Below, in pieces: positions 54,588-63,845 of a DNA stretch of 64,000 bases. A program made the position numbers and the translations under genes. Within the stretch, counting starts at the first letter, position 1; each line of letters starts with the position of its first letter. The stretch is from GCA-002733465 sp039969155 (GTDB lineage: Bacteria; Pseudomonadota; Gammaproteobacteria; Enterobacterales; Kangiellaceae), in assembly GCA_039969155.1 (NCBI GenBank), contig JBDVOJ010000106.1, positions 7,659-71,658 of the forward strand, in the 5' to 3' direction. The notes under the pieces were generated by a model that was given only the letters and a program-made list of their open reading frames with translations, was not told where the DNA came from and did no database searches.

Positions 54588-54683
54588 TTATTTCGCAAAC
54601 GCACAAAAACACCGCCATCGTAAATGATGGTGGTGATGAGCTGTAGCAACAGCGTTAAAAATATTCGAAATAATCGCGTTCAT
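54588..54683 (-). CDS. hisL: His operon leader peptide
   Basis: 31 codons, start ATG 54683 with GAGAGGA about nine bases upstream. Five consecutive His codons occupy positions 16-20 (54638-54624). The His run is also one arm of a hairpin: GATGGTGGTG at 54626-54635 pairs with CACCGCCATC at 54610-54619 around a six-base loop, with one mismatch. The stop is followed by the terminator hairpin, then hisG. The peptide shares only the His tract with E. coli HisL. A GTTATA at 54729-54734 (TATAAC on the minus strand) could be its -10 box. Confidence 0.85.
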   Translation of the reverse strand: MNAIISNIFNAVATAHHHHHLRWRCFCAFAK

Positions 54684-54913
54684 GGGTGAATCCTCTCGAA
54701 ATGATTGAATTTTTGCAAATAACTTTTGGTTATACCCAGCCTTTGCGTGGCCTAATAGGACTCTGTTTAAAAAAAATTCCATGGTCGTGAACCATAACCA
54801 AGTTTGATTTCGATGATTAAGATGACTAAAAAGCTTTCGTTCAACTCAGGTTATCAGTCACCATTTATGATAATATCGGCTCAGAAAATGACGTCTAATC
54901 TTGAGCGAAACCT

Positions 54914-56338
54914 ATGAATAACCAACTTCCTGCATTTGAAAACGCAACCGTACTAGTGATTGGCGATTTGATGCTTGATCGCTACTGGCATGGCGGTAGT
55001 TCTCGAATCTCACCAGAGGCCCCTGTTCAGGTTGTTAATGTTAATCAAATAGAAGAACGACCAGGAGGCGCCGGGAATGTTGCATTAAATATTGCTAGTC
55101 TAGGTAGCCGATGTCGACTCATTGGTGTGACCGGCAAAGATGAAGCCGCCGACAGCCTAAGAACCCGATTATCAGCAGCTGGGGTAAACTGCGACTTTGA
55201 GCAAATAGCGGAAATACCGACAATAACCAAGCTTCGAGTCATCAGTCGCCAGCAGCAATTGATCCGATTAGACTTTGAAGAGCACTTTAAGGGACGAGGT
55301 ACACAAGCCTTATTGGACAAGATGAAAGCACAAATAAAAGATTGCGGTGCAGTCATTTTATCTGACTATGCAAAAGGTACTTTGGATAACGTCCAACCGC
55401 TAATCGAAGTCGCGCGTGAGCACAATGTCCCCGTTCTAGTTGACCCAAAGGGAACCGATTTCGCGCGTTATCGAGGCGCCACTCTAGTTACTCCTAACTT
55501 AAGTGAATTCGAGGCTGTGGTTGGTGAGTGTGAAGATGAACAAACCCTAGTACAAAAAGGCAACCAATTATTAAAGCAACATCAGTGGGACGCATTGTTG
55601 GTCACTCGCGGCGAACAAGGAATGACTTTGTTAAGACCGGATCAAGCTGAATTGCATTTACCCGCATTGGCCAGAGAAGTGTTTGATGTAACCGGCGCTG
55701 GGGATACTGTAATAGGAACACTAGCAAGTGCACTTGCTGCCGGTAGTCCAATCGAGCAAGCCGTTTCTTTAGCTAATACAGCAGCCGGTATTGTAGTTGT
55801 CAAGTTAGGTACTGCCACAGTGAGTGCTCATGAGCTGCGACGAAAACTTCGCTCACAAGGCACTTCCGGTACCGGCACAATGAATCAACAACAGCTTAAA
55901 ATTGCCGTTGAGGAAGCCAGAGCTCATGGTGAAAAGATCGTGATGACCAACGGTTGCTTTGATATTTTGCATGCTGGACACGTTGCCTACTTGCAACAAG
56001 CTAAAGCACTTGGTGATCGTCTAATCGTGGCCGTGAATAGTGACCAATCAGTACAACAATTAAAAGGGCCTGGTCGACCTGTTAATCCATGCGATCGAAG
56101 AATGTCTGTGCTGGCTGCTCTGGGTTCGGTTGACTGGGTGGTCGAGTTTTCTGAAGAAACTCCTGAGCGATTAATTACCGAAATACTACCGGATATATTG
56201 GTTAAAGGTGGAGACTATCAGGTAGAAGAGATCGCTGGAGCCCAACAGGTGATGGCCAATGGCGGCTCGGTTGAAATCCTGCAATTTGTTGATGGTGTCT
56301 CTACCACAAAAATCATTGAGTCTATTAATCAACAATAA
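54914..56338 (+). CDS. hldE: Bifunctional heptose kinase/adenylyltransferase
   Basis: 474 residues of the usual length. The N-terminal PfkB-type kinase phosphorylates D-glycero-manno-heptose 7-phosphate (start VIGDLMLDRYWHG; RPGGAGNVALN; active-site VTGAGDTVIG at about 255-264). The C-terminal nucleotidyltransferase (about 345-474) has TNGCFDILHAGHVAYL with the HxGH motif. It makes ADP-heptose for LPS inner core, so the organism makes heptose-containing LPS. Divergent from the his operon. Confidence 0.96.
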   Translation: MNNQLPAFENATVLVIGDLMLDRYWHGGSSRISPEAPVQVVNVNQIEERPGGAGNVALNIASLGSRCRLIGVTGKDEAADSLRTRLSAAGVNCDFEQIAEIPTITKLRVISRQQQLIRLDFEEHFKGRGTQALLDKMKAQIKDCGAVILSDYAKGTLDNVQPLIEVAREHNVPVLVDPKGTDFARYRGATLVTPNLSEFEAVVGECEDEQTLVQKGNQLLKQHQWDALLVTRGEQGMTLLRPDQAELHLPALAREVFDVTGAGDTVIGTLASALAAGSPIEQAVSLANTAAGIVVVKLGTATVSAHELRRKLRSQGTSGTGTMNQQQLKIAVEEARAHGEKIVMTNGCFDILHAGHVAYLQQAKALGDRLIVAVNSDQSVQQLKGPGRPVNPCDRRMSVLAALGSVDWVVEFSEETPERLITEILPDILVKGGDYQVEEIAGAQQVMANGGSVEILQFVDGVSTTKIIESINQQ

Positions 56339-56389
56339 CTCATTTAAACAACGATGCTCGCAATACCAGAGTAAACTAAAGAAAAGAAT

Positions 56390-56791
56390 ATGCTAAAACG
56401 TATCTTAATTAGTGGCGGTTTGTTTGCAGTCACATCGGTGATCATCGGAGCGTTTGCCGCACACGCTCTAAAAAATCACCTCAGTGAATACGCACTTAGC
56501 ATTATCAAAACGGGCGTTCTCTACCAAATGTTCCACGGCATTGCGCTGATCATTTGCGGTATACTTTTTCTACAATTTAAGCCATTCAAAGAGTCACAGA
56601 AATGGCTAAAGCGTGCCGCAACCAGCTTTACTTTGGGCATTCTGTTTTTTTCAGGATCATTATATGGTCTAGCGCTAACCTCTTTTAAATGGTTAGGCCC
56701 AGTCACACCCATTGGTGGTAGCTTAATGATAGCCGGATGGTTAATGTTTATTTGGGCCATCATCAAACTTGACGAGTCTAGTCTGCAATAA
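56390..56791 (+). CDS. DUF423 (YgdD-like) membrane protein
   Basis: 133 residues with four predicted membrane helices. Typical DUF423 features: GAFAAHALKNHLSEYAL, TGVLYQMFHGIAL and SGSLYGLALT, then a GGSLMIAGW. Inner-membrane protein of unknown function. 51 bases after hldE and 24 bases before the GST-like gene, same strand. Confidence 0.9.
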   Translation: MLKRILISGGLFAVTSVIIGAFAAHALKNHLSEYALSIIKTGVLYQMFHGIALIICGILFLQFKPFKESQKWLKRAATSFTLGILFFSGSLYGLALTSFKWLGPVTPIGGSLMIAGWLMFIWAIIKLDESSLQ

Positions 56792-56815
56792 ATACCAAAT
56801 ACGTAAGGAAACTCC

Positions 56816-57412
56816 ATGAAACTATTTTATACTCTCTCTTCTCCCTACGCAGCATGTGTGCGAGCGACTATCAGTGAACTTAAAGCAGAGCATTTATTTG
56901 AGTTTGTTGAAACAGCACCGTTTGATAATAATCCCGAATTTTTGCAGGCTAACCCACTCGGTAAAGTACCTTGCTTAATCGATGAAGGCGCGGCAATTTT
57001 AGACAGCGAAGTGATCTGTGATTATATTGACGCAAACATCAGTGGCGGTGCGCTATTCGAACAAGTTTATGCTAACTGGCAGCTGAAAACGTTTTACTCT
57101 ATGTGTTCGGGATTAATTGATTTGAGTGTCAATCGGCGAATAGAAAAACTACGCGAGAAAGAAGGTATAAAGTCTGAGTTTTGGTGGGAAAGATATCAAA
57201 CGGCGATAGAAAGAACCTTAACCGAAATAGAAAAAAGACTATCGAGCCTACCTGAAGACCTCTGCATTATACATATTAGTTTAGTATGCGCTCTAAACTA
57301 CTTAGACTTCAGACATAGCGATTTTAACTGGCGATCGCGATATTCAGATTTAGCTAAGTTCCATAGCGAATACATTAAGCGTCCTTGCTTCGAAAGTTCC
57401 AAACTGAGTTAG
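56816..57412 (+). CDS. Glutathione S-transferase-like protein
   Basis: 198 residues: N-terminal thioredoxin-like domain (about 1-78; starts KLFYTLSSPYAACVRATI, with NPLGKVPCLIDEGAAILDSEVICDYID as the cis-Pro and glutathione-binding loop, in two pieces) and a helical C-terminal domain. The catalytic Ser/Cys position is in SSPYAACVR. Aligns with YfcF/YibF-type GSTs. Substrate unknown. GTAAGGAA is six to eight bases before ATG 56816. Confidence 0.88.
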   Translation: MKLFYTLSSPYAACVRATISELKAEHLFEFVETAPFDNNPEFLQANPLGKVPCLIDEGAAILDSEVICDYIDANISGGALFEQVYANWQLKTFYSMCSGLIDLSVNRRIEKLREKEGIKSEFWWERYQTAIERTLTEIEKRLSSLPEDLCIIHISLVCALNYLDFRHSDFNWRSRYSDLAKFHSEYIKRPCFESSKLS

Positions 57413-57433
57413 TAAAAACCTTATTCGGTTCGC

Positions 57434-57763
57434 CTACTTCTTTTTGATCCAGCCCTTGCCTGCAGGCTTAATATAGTTACCGGACAAAGTTTTACCCATT
57501 GCTTTTTTACCAGCAATTTTTTCTACATTACTGAGAGGAATATTTTGGCTTTTGGCAATTTTTTTGTACTTTGCTTTACGCTTACTATTCACTTCTTTTA
57601 CTAAGTATTGCACTTCTTCCGAAGCCTTTTTTACAAAACCTATATACCCATTAGCTTGTTCGCCTATCACGCCTGAAGCCTTGGCAGAAGTTAAGTCTGC
57701 TGCGTTTGCCACGCTAGCAAATACTAAAAGAACGACAGCAACTAGCTTAGTTAAAATTTTCAT
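57434..57763 (-). CDS. ydbL: YdbL family protein (DUF1318)
   Basis: 109 residues from ATG 57763, which has GGAG nine bases upstream; a farther ATG at 57805 would precede the signal and is unlikely. Signal peptide ends near SVANA. DUF1318 blocks: GVIGEQANGYIGFVKKAS, then AKYKKIAKSQNIPLSNVEKIAGKKA (in pieces). Last of the ydbH-ynbE-ydbL trio. YdbL is thought to modulate the YdbH-YnbE bridge between the membranes. Confidence 0.9.
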   Translation of the reverse strand: MKILTKLVAVVLLVFASVANAADLTSAKASGVIGEQANGYIGFVKKASEEVQYLVKEVNSKRKAKYKKIAKSQNIPLSNVEKIAGKKAMGKTLSGNYIKPAGKGWIKKK

Positions 57764-57821
57764 ACGGAGATCTCCAAATTTCAATTCTGTATTTATATAA
57801 CCCAATAGAGGTTGAGGCTGA

Positions 57822-58004
57822 TTAAAATAAATCGTCTTCTTCGAAGATTTCTTCTACTTCTTTTTCGACCACAATTCTAATTTCATGTTTAATAGTAAAA
57901 GTCCCTTCAATTCTTATTGGTTCCTTAGGTGCTTCAACTCTAACCGTCGGATTACAAGCACTTAAGACAAGCAATGCGAGCAGCACTATCAGTCTATTCT
58001 GCAT
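57822..58004 (-). CDS. ynbE: YnbE family lipoprotein
   Basis: 60 residues. Lipobox VLSAC, then the YnbE hallmark PTVRVEAPKEPIRI and IKHEIRIVVEKEVEEIF. In E. coli YnbE multimerises by beta-strand stacking and joins YdbH to the outer membrane. Located directly between ydbH and ydbL as in E. coli. Confidence 0.92.
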   Translation of the reverse strand: MQNRLIVLLALLVLSACNPTVRVEAPKEPIRIEGTFTIKHEIRIVVEKEVEEIFEEDDLF

Positions 58005-58125
58005 TCGATTTCCTCACTAAAAGGTTAATTATGTTCTGATGTTAGTCTATTTTAGATGAATAGAAAGTGAATTACTGCTGATCTTAGTTATAAATTAATA
58101 ATTCCTGTTTTTTCTAGGCAGCTGA

Positions 58126-60849
58126 TTAGGGCTCAACACCTTCTTGGATGTTTTGCGCTTCAACTTGGTCTAGTACTGCTTGCTCAAAGTTCCCGGTCAG
58201 AAAAAGAGACCGAAATACACCCGTTAGCTGACCATTAAGGTTTAATGTAAAGTCAATAGGGTAGCCATCATAGAATTCGGGGTTTCGACCAAGTAAGTGC
58301 AGTTTAATTCGATATTGTCCGTCCTTGTCATAAGAAATATCACCATCAAAGGAGTCAAAATGAAAATTTTCGAGCGCTTGAAAAACGATATTCTGTTCTG
58401 ATTGAGTTTGCTCATTACCCGTTAAATATCGAATGGTTCCCTTACCAACTGATTGAAACTTTCCTTCCTCGACTATAAGTTGGCCATCTGAACTACTCAT
58501 GGGAATTTCCAGATTGATAGTACCCAGCACTTCAAGCCCAGGCACATCCAAAAAACTAATCAACTCTTTTAGCGACAGTTCTGTTATATCAACTTGGGAA
58601 GGCTGCATATCTAGCTCAATAAATCGAACCGATTTTGAAGTAAGTTTCCCTTGAAGCAGTTTAGCTTCGACCATATTAAATTCTAGATTTTCTTTATTAT
58701 CAATTACTCGACCTTTGATTTCGGCGCTGATATCAGAAATCTGTAGTCCACTCGAGAAATCAATACTTTCTATTTGTAAATCGGATTTAAAGACTTTCGG
58801 ATCAATAGAGGTCACTAATTGCGTTAACTTTAACCCTTTAACCTTGTTCTCCCCAAATAGAACGGTAATTTTTTCGGCATCCAATTGACTAGAGAGTATT
58901 GCCGACTTCGCAAGTAAAACATCACCAGAATGAGTCAATGAGCCACTCAAAATTTGTAATGGAATTTTTTGCTTTTCACCAACAATGGATAATAGATGAT
59001 TAACCACTTCAAGGTTTACCTCTTCTTTAGCAAATAGCACAGCGGTAGTTTGATCACTCTTGTTGTATTGGTACTCAACTGGAGACATAGGAATTTCATT
59101 AAAAGATAGTCCGACCTGACCTTTTATGAATTCTTCATTCGGTTGAGCCGTGGCGGTTAGCACTGCTGTATCAAAAGTATAATCAGAAATTTTTGGAGCC
59201 ATCAACTTTAATTCTGCTTGAACTTTTCCGAGCGTAAAATTTTGATCAAGTTCTTGCCAAGTAATCGTTCCGCTTGCTTTTGCCGTCCCGTAAGTTGAAT
59301 CTATGTCGAGACTGGGGAGTTCTAATTTTCCGTTTGTTATGATTTTTTCTTGGTGAATGACATACAGCTCAGCCGTGGTCCCTGCATCGGCGCGAATACT
59401 GATTTGATTTATGGTGGCCCCATTATTTTGTTGCTGTGATTCATTCGAACTGTAGGACGCTTCCAACTTACCAACGCTTGCCTCAGCTTTTATTGACCAA
59501 TGTCCGTCCAGTATTTGGTTCAACGAGGCTTGTGGTAATGTAGGCGTTGTCTTTACCTCTAGTGAAGTTAGTTCTAGAGATGAATGGGGTGGACTATCAG
59601 AACTCTGACTCTGTGCCATTCCAGAATGTTCCCTAGCTTTTTTCCAAAGGAGTTTACTCGCCGAAAAGGTCATTTCGCCTTGTAGCAGGTCGAATAATGA
59701 ATTTAAGGAAGTGATATCTTCGAATGTGAATACCGAGTCAAAAGATATCTCTACCTTATCAGCGACGAGCTCGTTTTCTGAATTACTTAGGATTAAAGGG
59801 GTATTAAAATTGACCAACAAGGAGAATTCACAAGCCCTATCTAGGGCGCAGTTTCTACTTTCATTTAATCGAACTTTCAAATCGACCTTCGAGACAATAT
59901 CATTTCGCACTTCTGTTCGACCTGTTACTTTGTTTTGCTCTGATCCATCTGTACTCGATAACAACCATCGATTAAGACTATTTTTGCCAATTCCCAAGGT
60001 CGATTGCGACTGCAGTAATATTCGATTAGTTTGAAGCATTTTATTAACATCAAGTATTAGCCAATCATCCTCTATTTCTAGATCATCCAAAATTGAATCT
60101 TTTGACAAATTTTGTAATATCCTTGAATTGGCTTTCAGCTGGATAGTTTCCTTATCGGTTTCTTTAGAATACTGTATCGAGCCAAGTGTTAGATCTTGAG
60201 CTATCCAAGTTACCACTAGACTTTGATTTACTGAGTCAAATTCTATATCTACAGCACTGGGTGAATTAAGCATATCCTTTAGCAATGTACCTTGTATGCT
60301 TTTTGGTAGGTGCAGCAACGGCATAGCTATTTGAATCTTACCGTTGGCTTGTTGAATACTAATTTTTTCTATGAGTATTTGTTCTGAGGGGGTGCTGGGC
60401 GTCGCTGGGAATGTATAAGTTAATCTATCAATATTTAACTGCCTAATGCTTTCTATTGCTTGGGCTTGTTTAAATATATCGTTTATCAAATCAAATGGAA
60501 CCGCCATAGGGTTGGAGGCTAATTCCAAATTTAGCCGCTGCTTTTTCAATTCTGGGTTAGGTTTACCGATTTTAGAGATAAACACAGATCCAATGGTTAT
60601 TTCATTTCCTGAATAATCGCTGGAGAGTTGCGCAAGTTTAATCTGCAATCCTAATGAGCGTAGTTCGAATTGCGTAGCTTGGATCTCAAGCTGAGTAAAA
60701 CTTGGATAGCTAACTTCCGCTTGGAAACCCGATATCTCAGTTGGTAAATACCCCTTGGCCAAATACACTAACCACCAAGGTGACGCGAGATAAGTGAAGA
60801 TCAACACGACTAATATGATTAGGCTTGAATGTTTAAGCTTTGTTCGCAC
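58126..60849 (-). CDS. ydbH: YdbH family AsmA-like intermembrane protein
   Basis: 907 residues with one N-terminal helix (about 10-30) and a long beta-rich periplasmic part as in the AsmA-like/DUF748 group. The C-terminal about 200 residues hold the most conserved YdbH region (LQISDISAEIKGRV, LEVLGTINLEIPMSSSDG, and NFHFDSFDGDISYDKDGQYRIKLHLLGRNPEFYDGYPIDFTLNLNG in consecutive pieces). Related to YhdP and TamB, which redundantly move phospholipids to the outer membrane. First of the trio with ynbE and ydbL. Confidence 0.9.
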   Translation of the reverse strand: MRTKLKHSSLIILVVLIFTYLASPWWLVYLAKGYLPTEISGFQAEVSYPSFTQLEIQATQFELRSLGLQIKLAQLSSDYSGNEITIGSVFISKIGKPNPELKKQRLNLELASNPMAVPFDLINDIFKQAQAIESIRQLNIDRLTYTFPATPSTPSEQILIEKISIQQANGKIQIAMPLLHLPKSIQGTLLKDMLNSPSAVDIEFDSVNQSLVVTWIAQDLTLGSIQYSKETDKETIQLKANSRILQNLSKDSILDDLEIEDDWLILDVNKMLQTNRILLQSQSTLGIGKNSLNRWLLSSTDGSEQNKVTGRTEVRNDIVSKVDLKVRLNESRNCALDRACEFSLLVNFNTPLILSNSENELVADKVEISFDSVFTFEDITSLNSLFDLLQGEMTFSASKLLWKKAREHSGMAQSQSSDSPPHSSLELTSLEVKTTPTLPQASLNQILDGHWSIKAEASVGKLEASYSSNESQQQNNGATINQISIRADAGTTAELYVIHQEKIITNGKLELPSLDIDSTYGTAKASGTITWQELDQNFTLGKVQAELKLMAPKISDYTFDTAVLTATAQPNEEFIKGQVGLSFNEIPMSPVEYQYNKSDQTTAVLFAKEEVNLEVVNHLLSIVGEKQKIPLQILSGSLTHSGDVLLAKSAILSSQLDAEKITVLFGENKVKGLKLTQLVTSIDPKVFKSDLQIESIDFSSGLQISDISAEIKGRVIDNKENLEFNMVEAKLLQGKLTSKSVRFIELDMQPSQVDITELSLKELISFLDVPGLEVLGTINLEIPMSSSDGQLIVEEGKFQSVGKGTIRYLTGNEQTQSEQNIVFQALENFHFDSFDGDISYDKDGQYRIKLHLLGRNPEFYDGYPIDFTLNLNGQLTGVFRSLFLTGNFEQAVLDQVEAQNIQEGVEP

Positions 60850-61171
60850 TTCTGGTCTGTCTCCCTATCAACCAAGTCCTTTATCCGATAATGTCGTTTG
60901 CACGCGATAGCGCTCTGTTCCATGCTAAACTCTATTAAAACTTCAATTATTTCAGTTTTTTAGCATTCTGCCGATACAAAGAGTAATTATATTTCTGACT
61001 CATTTTATTGCGTTTTATTCACATTATGATTAATTTATGTTTGTTGAACGATTTCGGGTTAGTTATATTAGACGATATCAACTAGTCGGCCAATAGGCTC
61101 AGTGTAATCCGTTTCCTTTATAGCGGTTACCCAATTCGCCTTTAAAGACAAATCTAACAATAAGGAATCGA
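60850..61171. other. 322-base intergenic region between ydbH and ctpA
   Basis: No gene, RNA or clear repeat is seen. Divergent promoters must lie here, but I see no convincing -35/-10 pair. TAAGGA at 61161-61166 is the ctpA ribosome site. Confidence 0.5.
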
Positions 61172-62365
61172 ATGAACCTGCAGAAATTAGTCTCATTAGT
61201 AACGGCTATTACCTTATTGGTTTGTAGCGGAACTTCCTCTGCATCGCCAGAGACTGAAAGCAATAGTAAGCAACCGCTACCACTGGAGGAGCTGCGCTCA
61301 TTTAGCGAAGTGTTTTATTATGTAAAATCGACCTATGTCGATGAAGTTGATGATAAGACTCTCATTAATGCCGCTATTCGTGGCATGGTTGACAGCTTAG
61401 ATAGTCATTCAAGGTATCTTGATCCTTCTGCGTTCGCCAATTTTACCGCTGATAACGAAGGTGAGTATGCTGGCATCGGGCTGAGCTTTAACGATCATGA
61501 CAATGGCATTCAGATTAGCTCTATCGTTCCTACAGGACCGGCAGACCGAGCTGAATTAACTATTGGGATGGTTGTTTCTCGCATCAACAATATCGATATT
61601 AAACAGATCTCCACGGAAGACGCCTACAAACTTTTATACGGAAAAGCTAACTCGCAATTGAAGCTAACAATTCTGGACGACTCCAAAACCAAAGAGTCCA
61701 GCACTAAAGATTACCTCCTCACTCGAGAAATTATCCAACTCCCAAGTATTTCACATGAACTGTTACCAGGTAACGTTGGATATTTGGCCATATCACAATT
61801 CACTAAAAAGAGTCCTGTGGAGTTTATTCAAGCTGTCAATAGTATGTCTTCGGACGGTCCTCTCAATAAGTTAATTATTGATTTAAGAAATAACCCTGGT
61901 GGCGTACTCGAGTCAGCTATCGAAATTTCGGATTTGTTTATTGACTCGGGAATACTATTAACTTCCGCGGGAAGAACAGTCGATGCAAATGAAATATTTA
62001 GAGCAAGTAGCATAGCCCCTTATCTGAACTTTGACGTCGTTGTTATGATGAATGAAAACTCTGCCTCATCCAGCGAAATTCTAGCTGCTGCGCTACAAGA
62101 TCATCAAAAGGCGACCATTTTAGGCGATATTTCTTACGGCAAAGGCTCGATTCAATCAATAATCTTTTTAAGAAGGGAGACTGGGTTAAAAATCACTACC
62201 GCGAAATACTATTCGCCAAAAGGCAACCGAATTCAGGATATAGGCATTAAGCCAGATGTCATGTTTAAGACTGCGGGTTTAGAAAATAATCAAAACTCAG
62301 AAGTACTAAATGACCTCGAATTGCTGCAGGCCTACCAATTACTTTCTAAAACTTCCAAAAAATGA
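61172..62365 (+). CDS. ctpA: Carboxy-terminal processing protease CtpA (S41)
   Basis: 397 residues with signal peptide. PDZ domain (about 95-180; GIGLSFNDHDNGIQISSIVPTG). S41 core: LIIDLRNNPGGVLESAIEIS, catalytic Ser in NENSASSSEILAAALQDH, Lys in GDISYGKGSIQS. In Gammaproteobacteria it is typically in a cluster envC-ctpA-yibQ; here envC is not next to it. Its stop overlaps the next gene by four bases (ATGA). Confidence 0.94.
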   Translation: MNLQKLVSLVTAITLLVCSGTSSASPETESNSKQPLPLEELRSFSEVFYYVKSTYVDEVDDKTLINAAIRGMVDSLDSHSRYLDPSAFANFTADNEGEYAGIGLSFNDHDNGIQISSIVPTGPADRAELTIGMVVSRINNIDIKQISTEDAYKLLYGKANSQLKLTILDDSKTKESSTKDYLLTREIIQLPSISHELLPGNVGYLAISQFTKKSPVEFIQAVNSMSSDGPLNKLIIDLRNNPGGVLESAIEISDLFIDSGILLTSAGRTVDANEIFRASSIAPYLNFDVVVMMNENSASSSEILAAALQDHQKATILGDISYGKGSIQSIIFLRRETGLKITTAKYYSPKGNRIQDIGIKPDVMFKTAGLENNQNSEVLNDLELLQAYQLLSKTSKK

Positions 62366-63174
62366 GAGTTATTCAATGGCTCGGCAGCGCCATATTATTG
62401 GGTGGATTAACCCTCGGCCAACATTCTATCGCAAGCTCCCTAGAAAAAACTTCTATTACTAGTTTGCCAAGTTTAAAACCAAAGATCTCCATAGTCATCG
62501 ATGACCTTGGAGACAACTCGATAATCGCCAGAAAAATGCTTTCTCTTCCGGGTAAAATGACTGCAGCCATTTTGCCGCAAACGCCACACGCAAAACTAAT
62601 TTCCAAAATTGCTTCTGAAAACGGTCACGATATCATTATGCATTTACCCATGGAAGCGTACAGCCGCCCGGATTTATTGGGACCTGGAGCGCTACTTCAA
62701 AAAATGGATCAAGCGACTTTTTCTGAAACGTTAAAGCAAAATATAGAGTCTATTCCTAATATTATTGGAATCAATAACCATATGGGTAGTTTGCTCACTA
62801 ATGATATTGAAAAAATGAGTTGGTTAATGTCCGAGGCGAAAGATAAGCAATTCCTTTTCCTAGATTCTAAGACATCTGATTCTTCTATCGCTGAAGACGT
62901 GGCTGAAAAATACGGAGTACCGGCGTTAGGGCGAGATATTTTTTTAGACCATAAGGGTGCTGAAAATGACTTAACTGAGCAGTTCAGACGGGCAGAAAAG
63001 ATTGCAGAAAAATTAGGAACTGCTGTTGTTATTTGTCACCCATATCCAGAGACACTAGAGTTCCTAGAACGTAATATTCAGGAAATAACACAAAAATTTG
63101 ACTTGGTCGGGATCAGTGAATTGGTGACAAAACCGGTCGAAGCTAAAACTCTCGGTCATAGTTTATCTAAATAA
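62362..63174 (+). CDS. yibQ: Divergent polysaccharide deacetylase (YibQ-like)
   Basis: 270 residues with signal peptide. The catalytic-like motifs of the divergent family are SIVIDDLGDNSIIARK, HDIIMHLPMEA, INNHMGSLLTND, FLFLDSKTSDSS and VVICHPYPETLEFL. The usual carbohydrate-deacetylase metal set is only partly matched, as in the whole DUF610 family, so activity is unknown. Translationally coupled to ctpA; both are envelope proteins linked to cell-wall maintenance in other species. Confidence 0.9.
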   Translation: MRVIQWLGSAILLGGLTLGQHSIASSLEKTSITSLPSLKPKISIVIDDLGDNSIIARKMLSLPGKMTAAILPQTPHAKLISKIASENGHDIIMHLPMEAYSRPDLLGPGALLQKMDQATFSETLKQNIESIPNIIGINNHMGSLLTNDIEKMSWLMSEAKDKQFLFLDSKTSDSSIAEDVAEKYGVPALGRDIFLDHKGAENDLTEQFRRAEKIAEKLGTAVVICHPYPETLEFLERNIQEITQKFDLVGISELVTKPVEAKTLGHSLSK

Positions 63175-63296
63175 TTGTCGTAATGTTTCACCGAACGACT
63201 AAGGTGCAAGGCTGATAAATCGATTAGTTAGAAAATTTACGTTTAAGAGAATGCCACTCTAACGAATTACTCGATAAGAGTGGCCTAGGATTATGG

Positions 63297-63833
63297 CTAG
63301 TTATTTGAACCTACTTTTTGAATAATAACCTTTTGGCCTTTCTCGTCAGTGATGATCTCTCCTGGAGATTCCAGTACTACTTCCGCATCACCTATCTTAA
63401 TAGGTATAGTAAACGGTTTATATTGCAGTTTCCCGCCATCCATAACCTGCGCGACTAAGTGCACATAATAAACGCCATCTGCAGGTGCAACAACTTTCAT
63501 ATTAGGCAAGCTTAAGTACTGACCAGACTTACTAATATTGGCTTGCCATGACTTTTCTGCGCTTGCCCAAGTCAATCCCTCTGCAGCTTTCATACTTGCC
63601 GAAACGTTAGATTTGAGCGGCGAAGAAAAGGTTACTTGAATTTCAATTTCTTGCCCCGGTACAGGGTTATCTGTAAGAATTTTGTAGTTCATATTGATAG
63701 GTGCACTAGGCTTGCCAATGGAAGCTACCGCTTGATTTGTTTCTGAGTTAGTTGAATTAACTTTCTGTTTTTCAACACTACACCCTACCACTGAAGCAGT
63801 CAGAGCTAATGCCATGATTAATCTTAAATTCAT
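63297..63833 (-). CDS. Lipoprotein of unknown family
   Basis: 178 residues. Lipobox SVVGC (Cys about 18). After a polar linker, a beta-sandwich-like region begins NYKILTDNPVPGQEIEIQVTF and continues to YYVHLVAQVM. No family is recognised. 12 bases after an incomplete upstream gene on the same strand, so probably co-transcribed with it. Confidence 0.75.
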   Translation of the reverse strand: MNLRLIMALALTASVVGCSVEKQKVNSTNSETNQAVASIGKPSAPINMNYKILTDNPVPGQEIEIQVTFSSPLKSNVSASMKAAEGLTWASAEKSWQANISKSGQYLSLPNMKVVAPADGVYYVHLVAQVMDGGKLQYKPFTIPIKIGDAEVVLESPGEIITDEKGQKVIIQKVGSNN

Positions 63834-63845
63834 CTTATTGTTCCT

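Noticed and set aside
54588..54782. A 64-codon version of the his leader reading frame starting at 54782
   Set aside because: The extra 33 codons lie upstream of a good ribosome site and across the likely promoter; the 31-codon start at 54683 explains the region.
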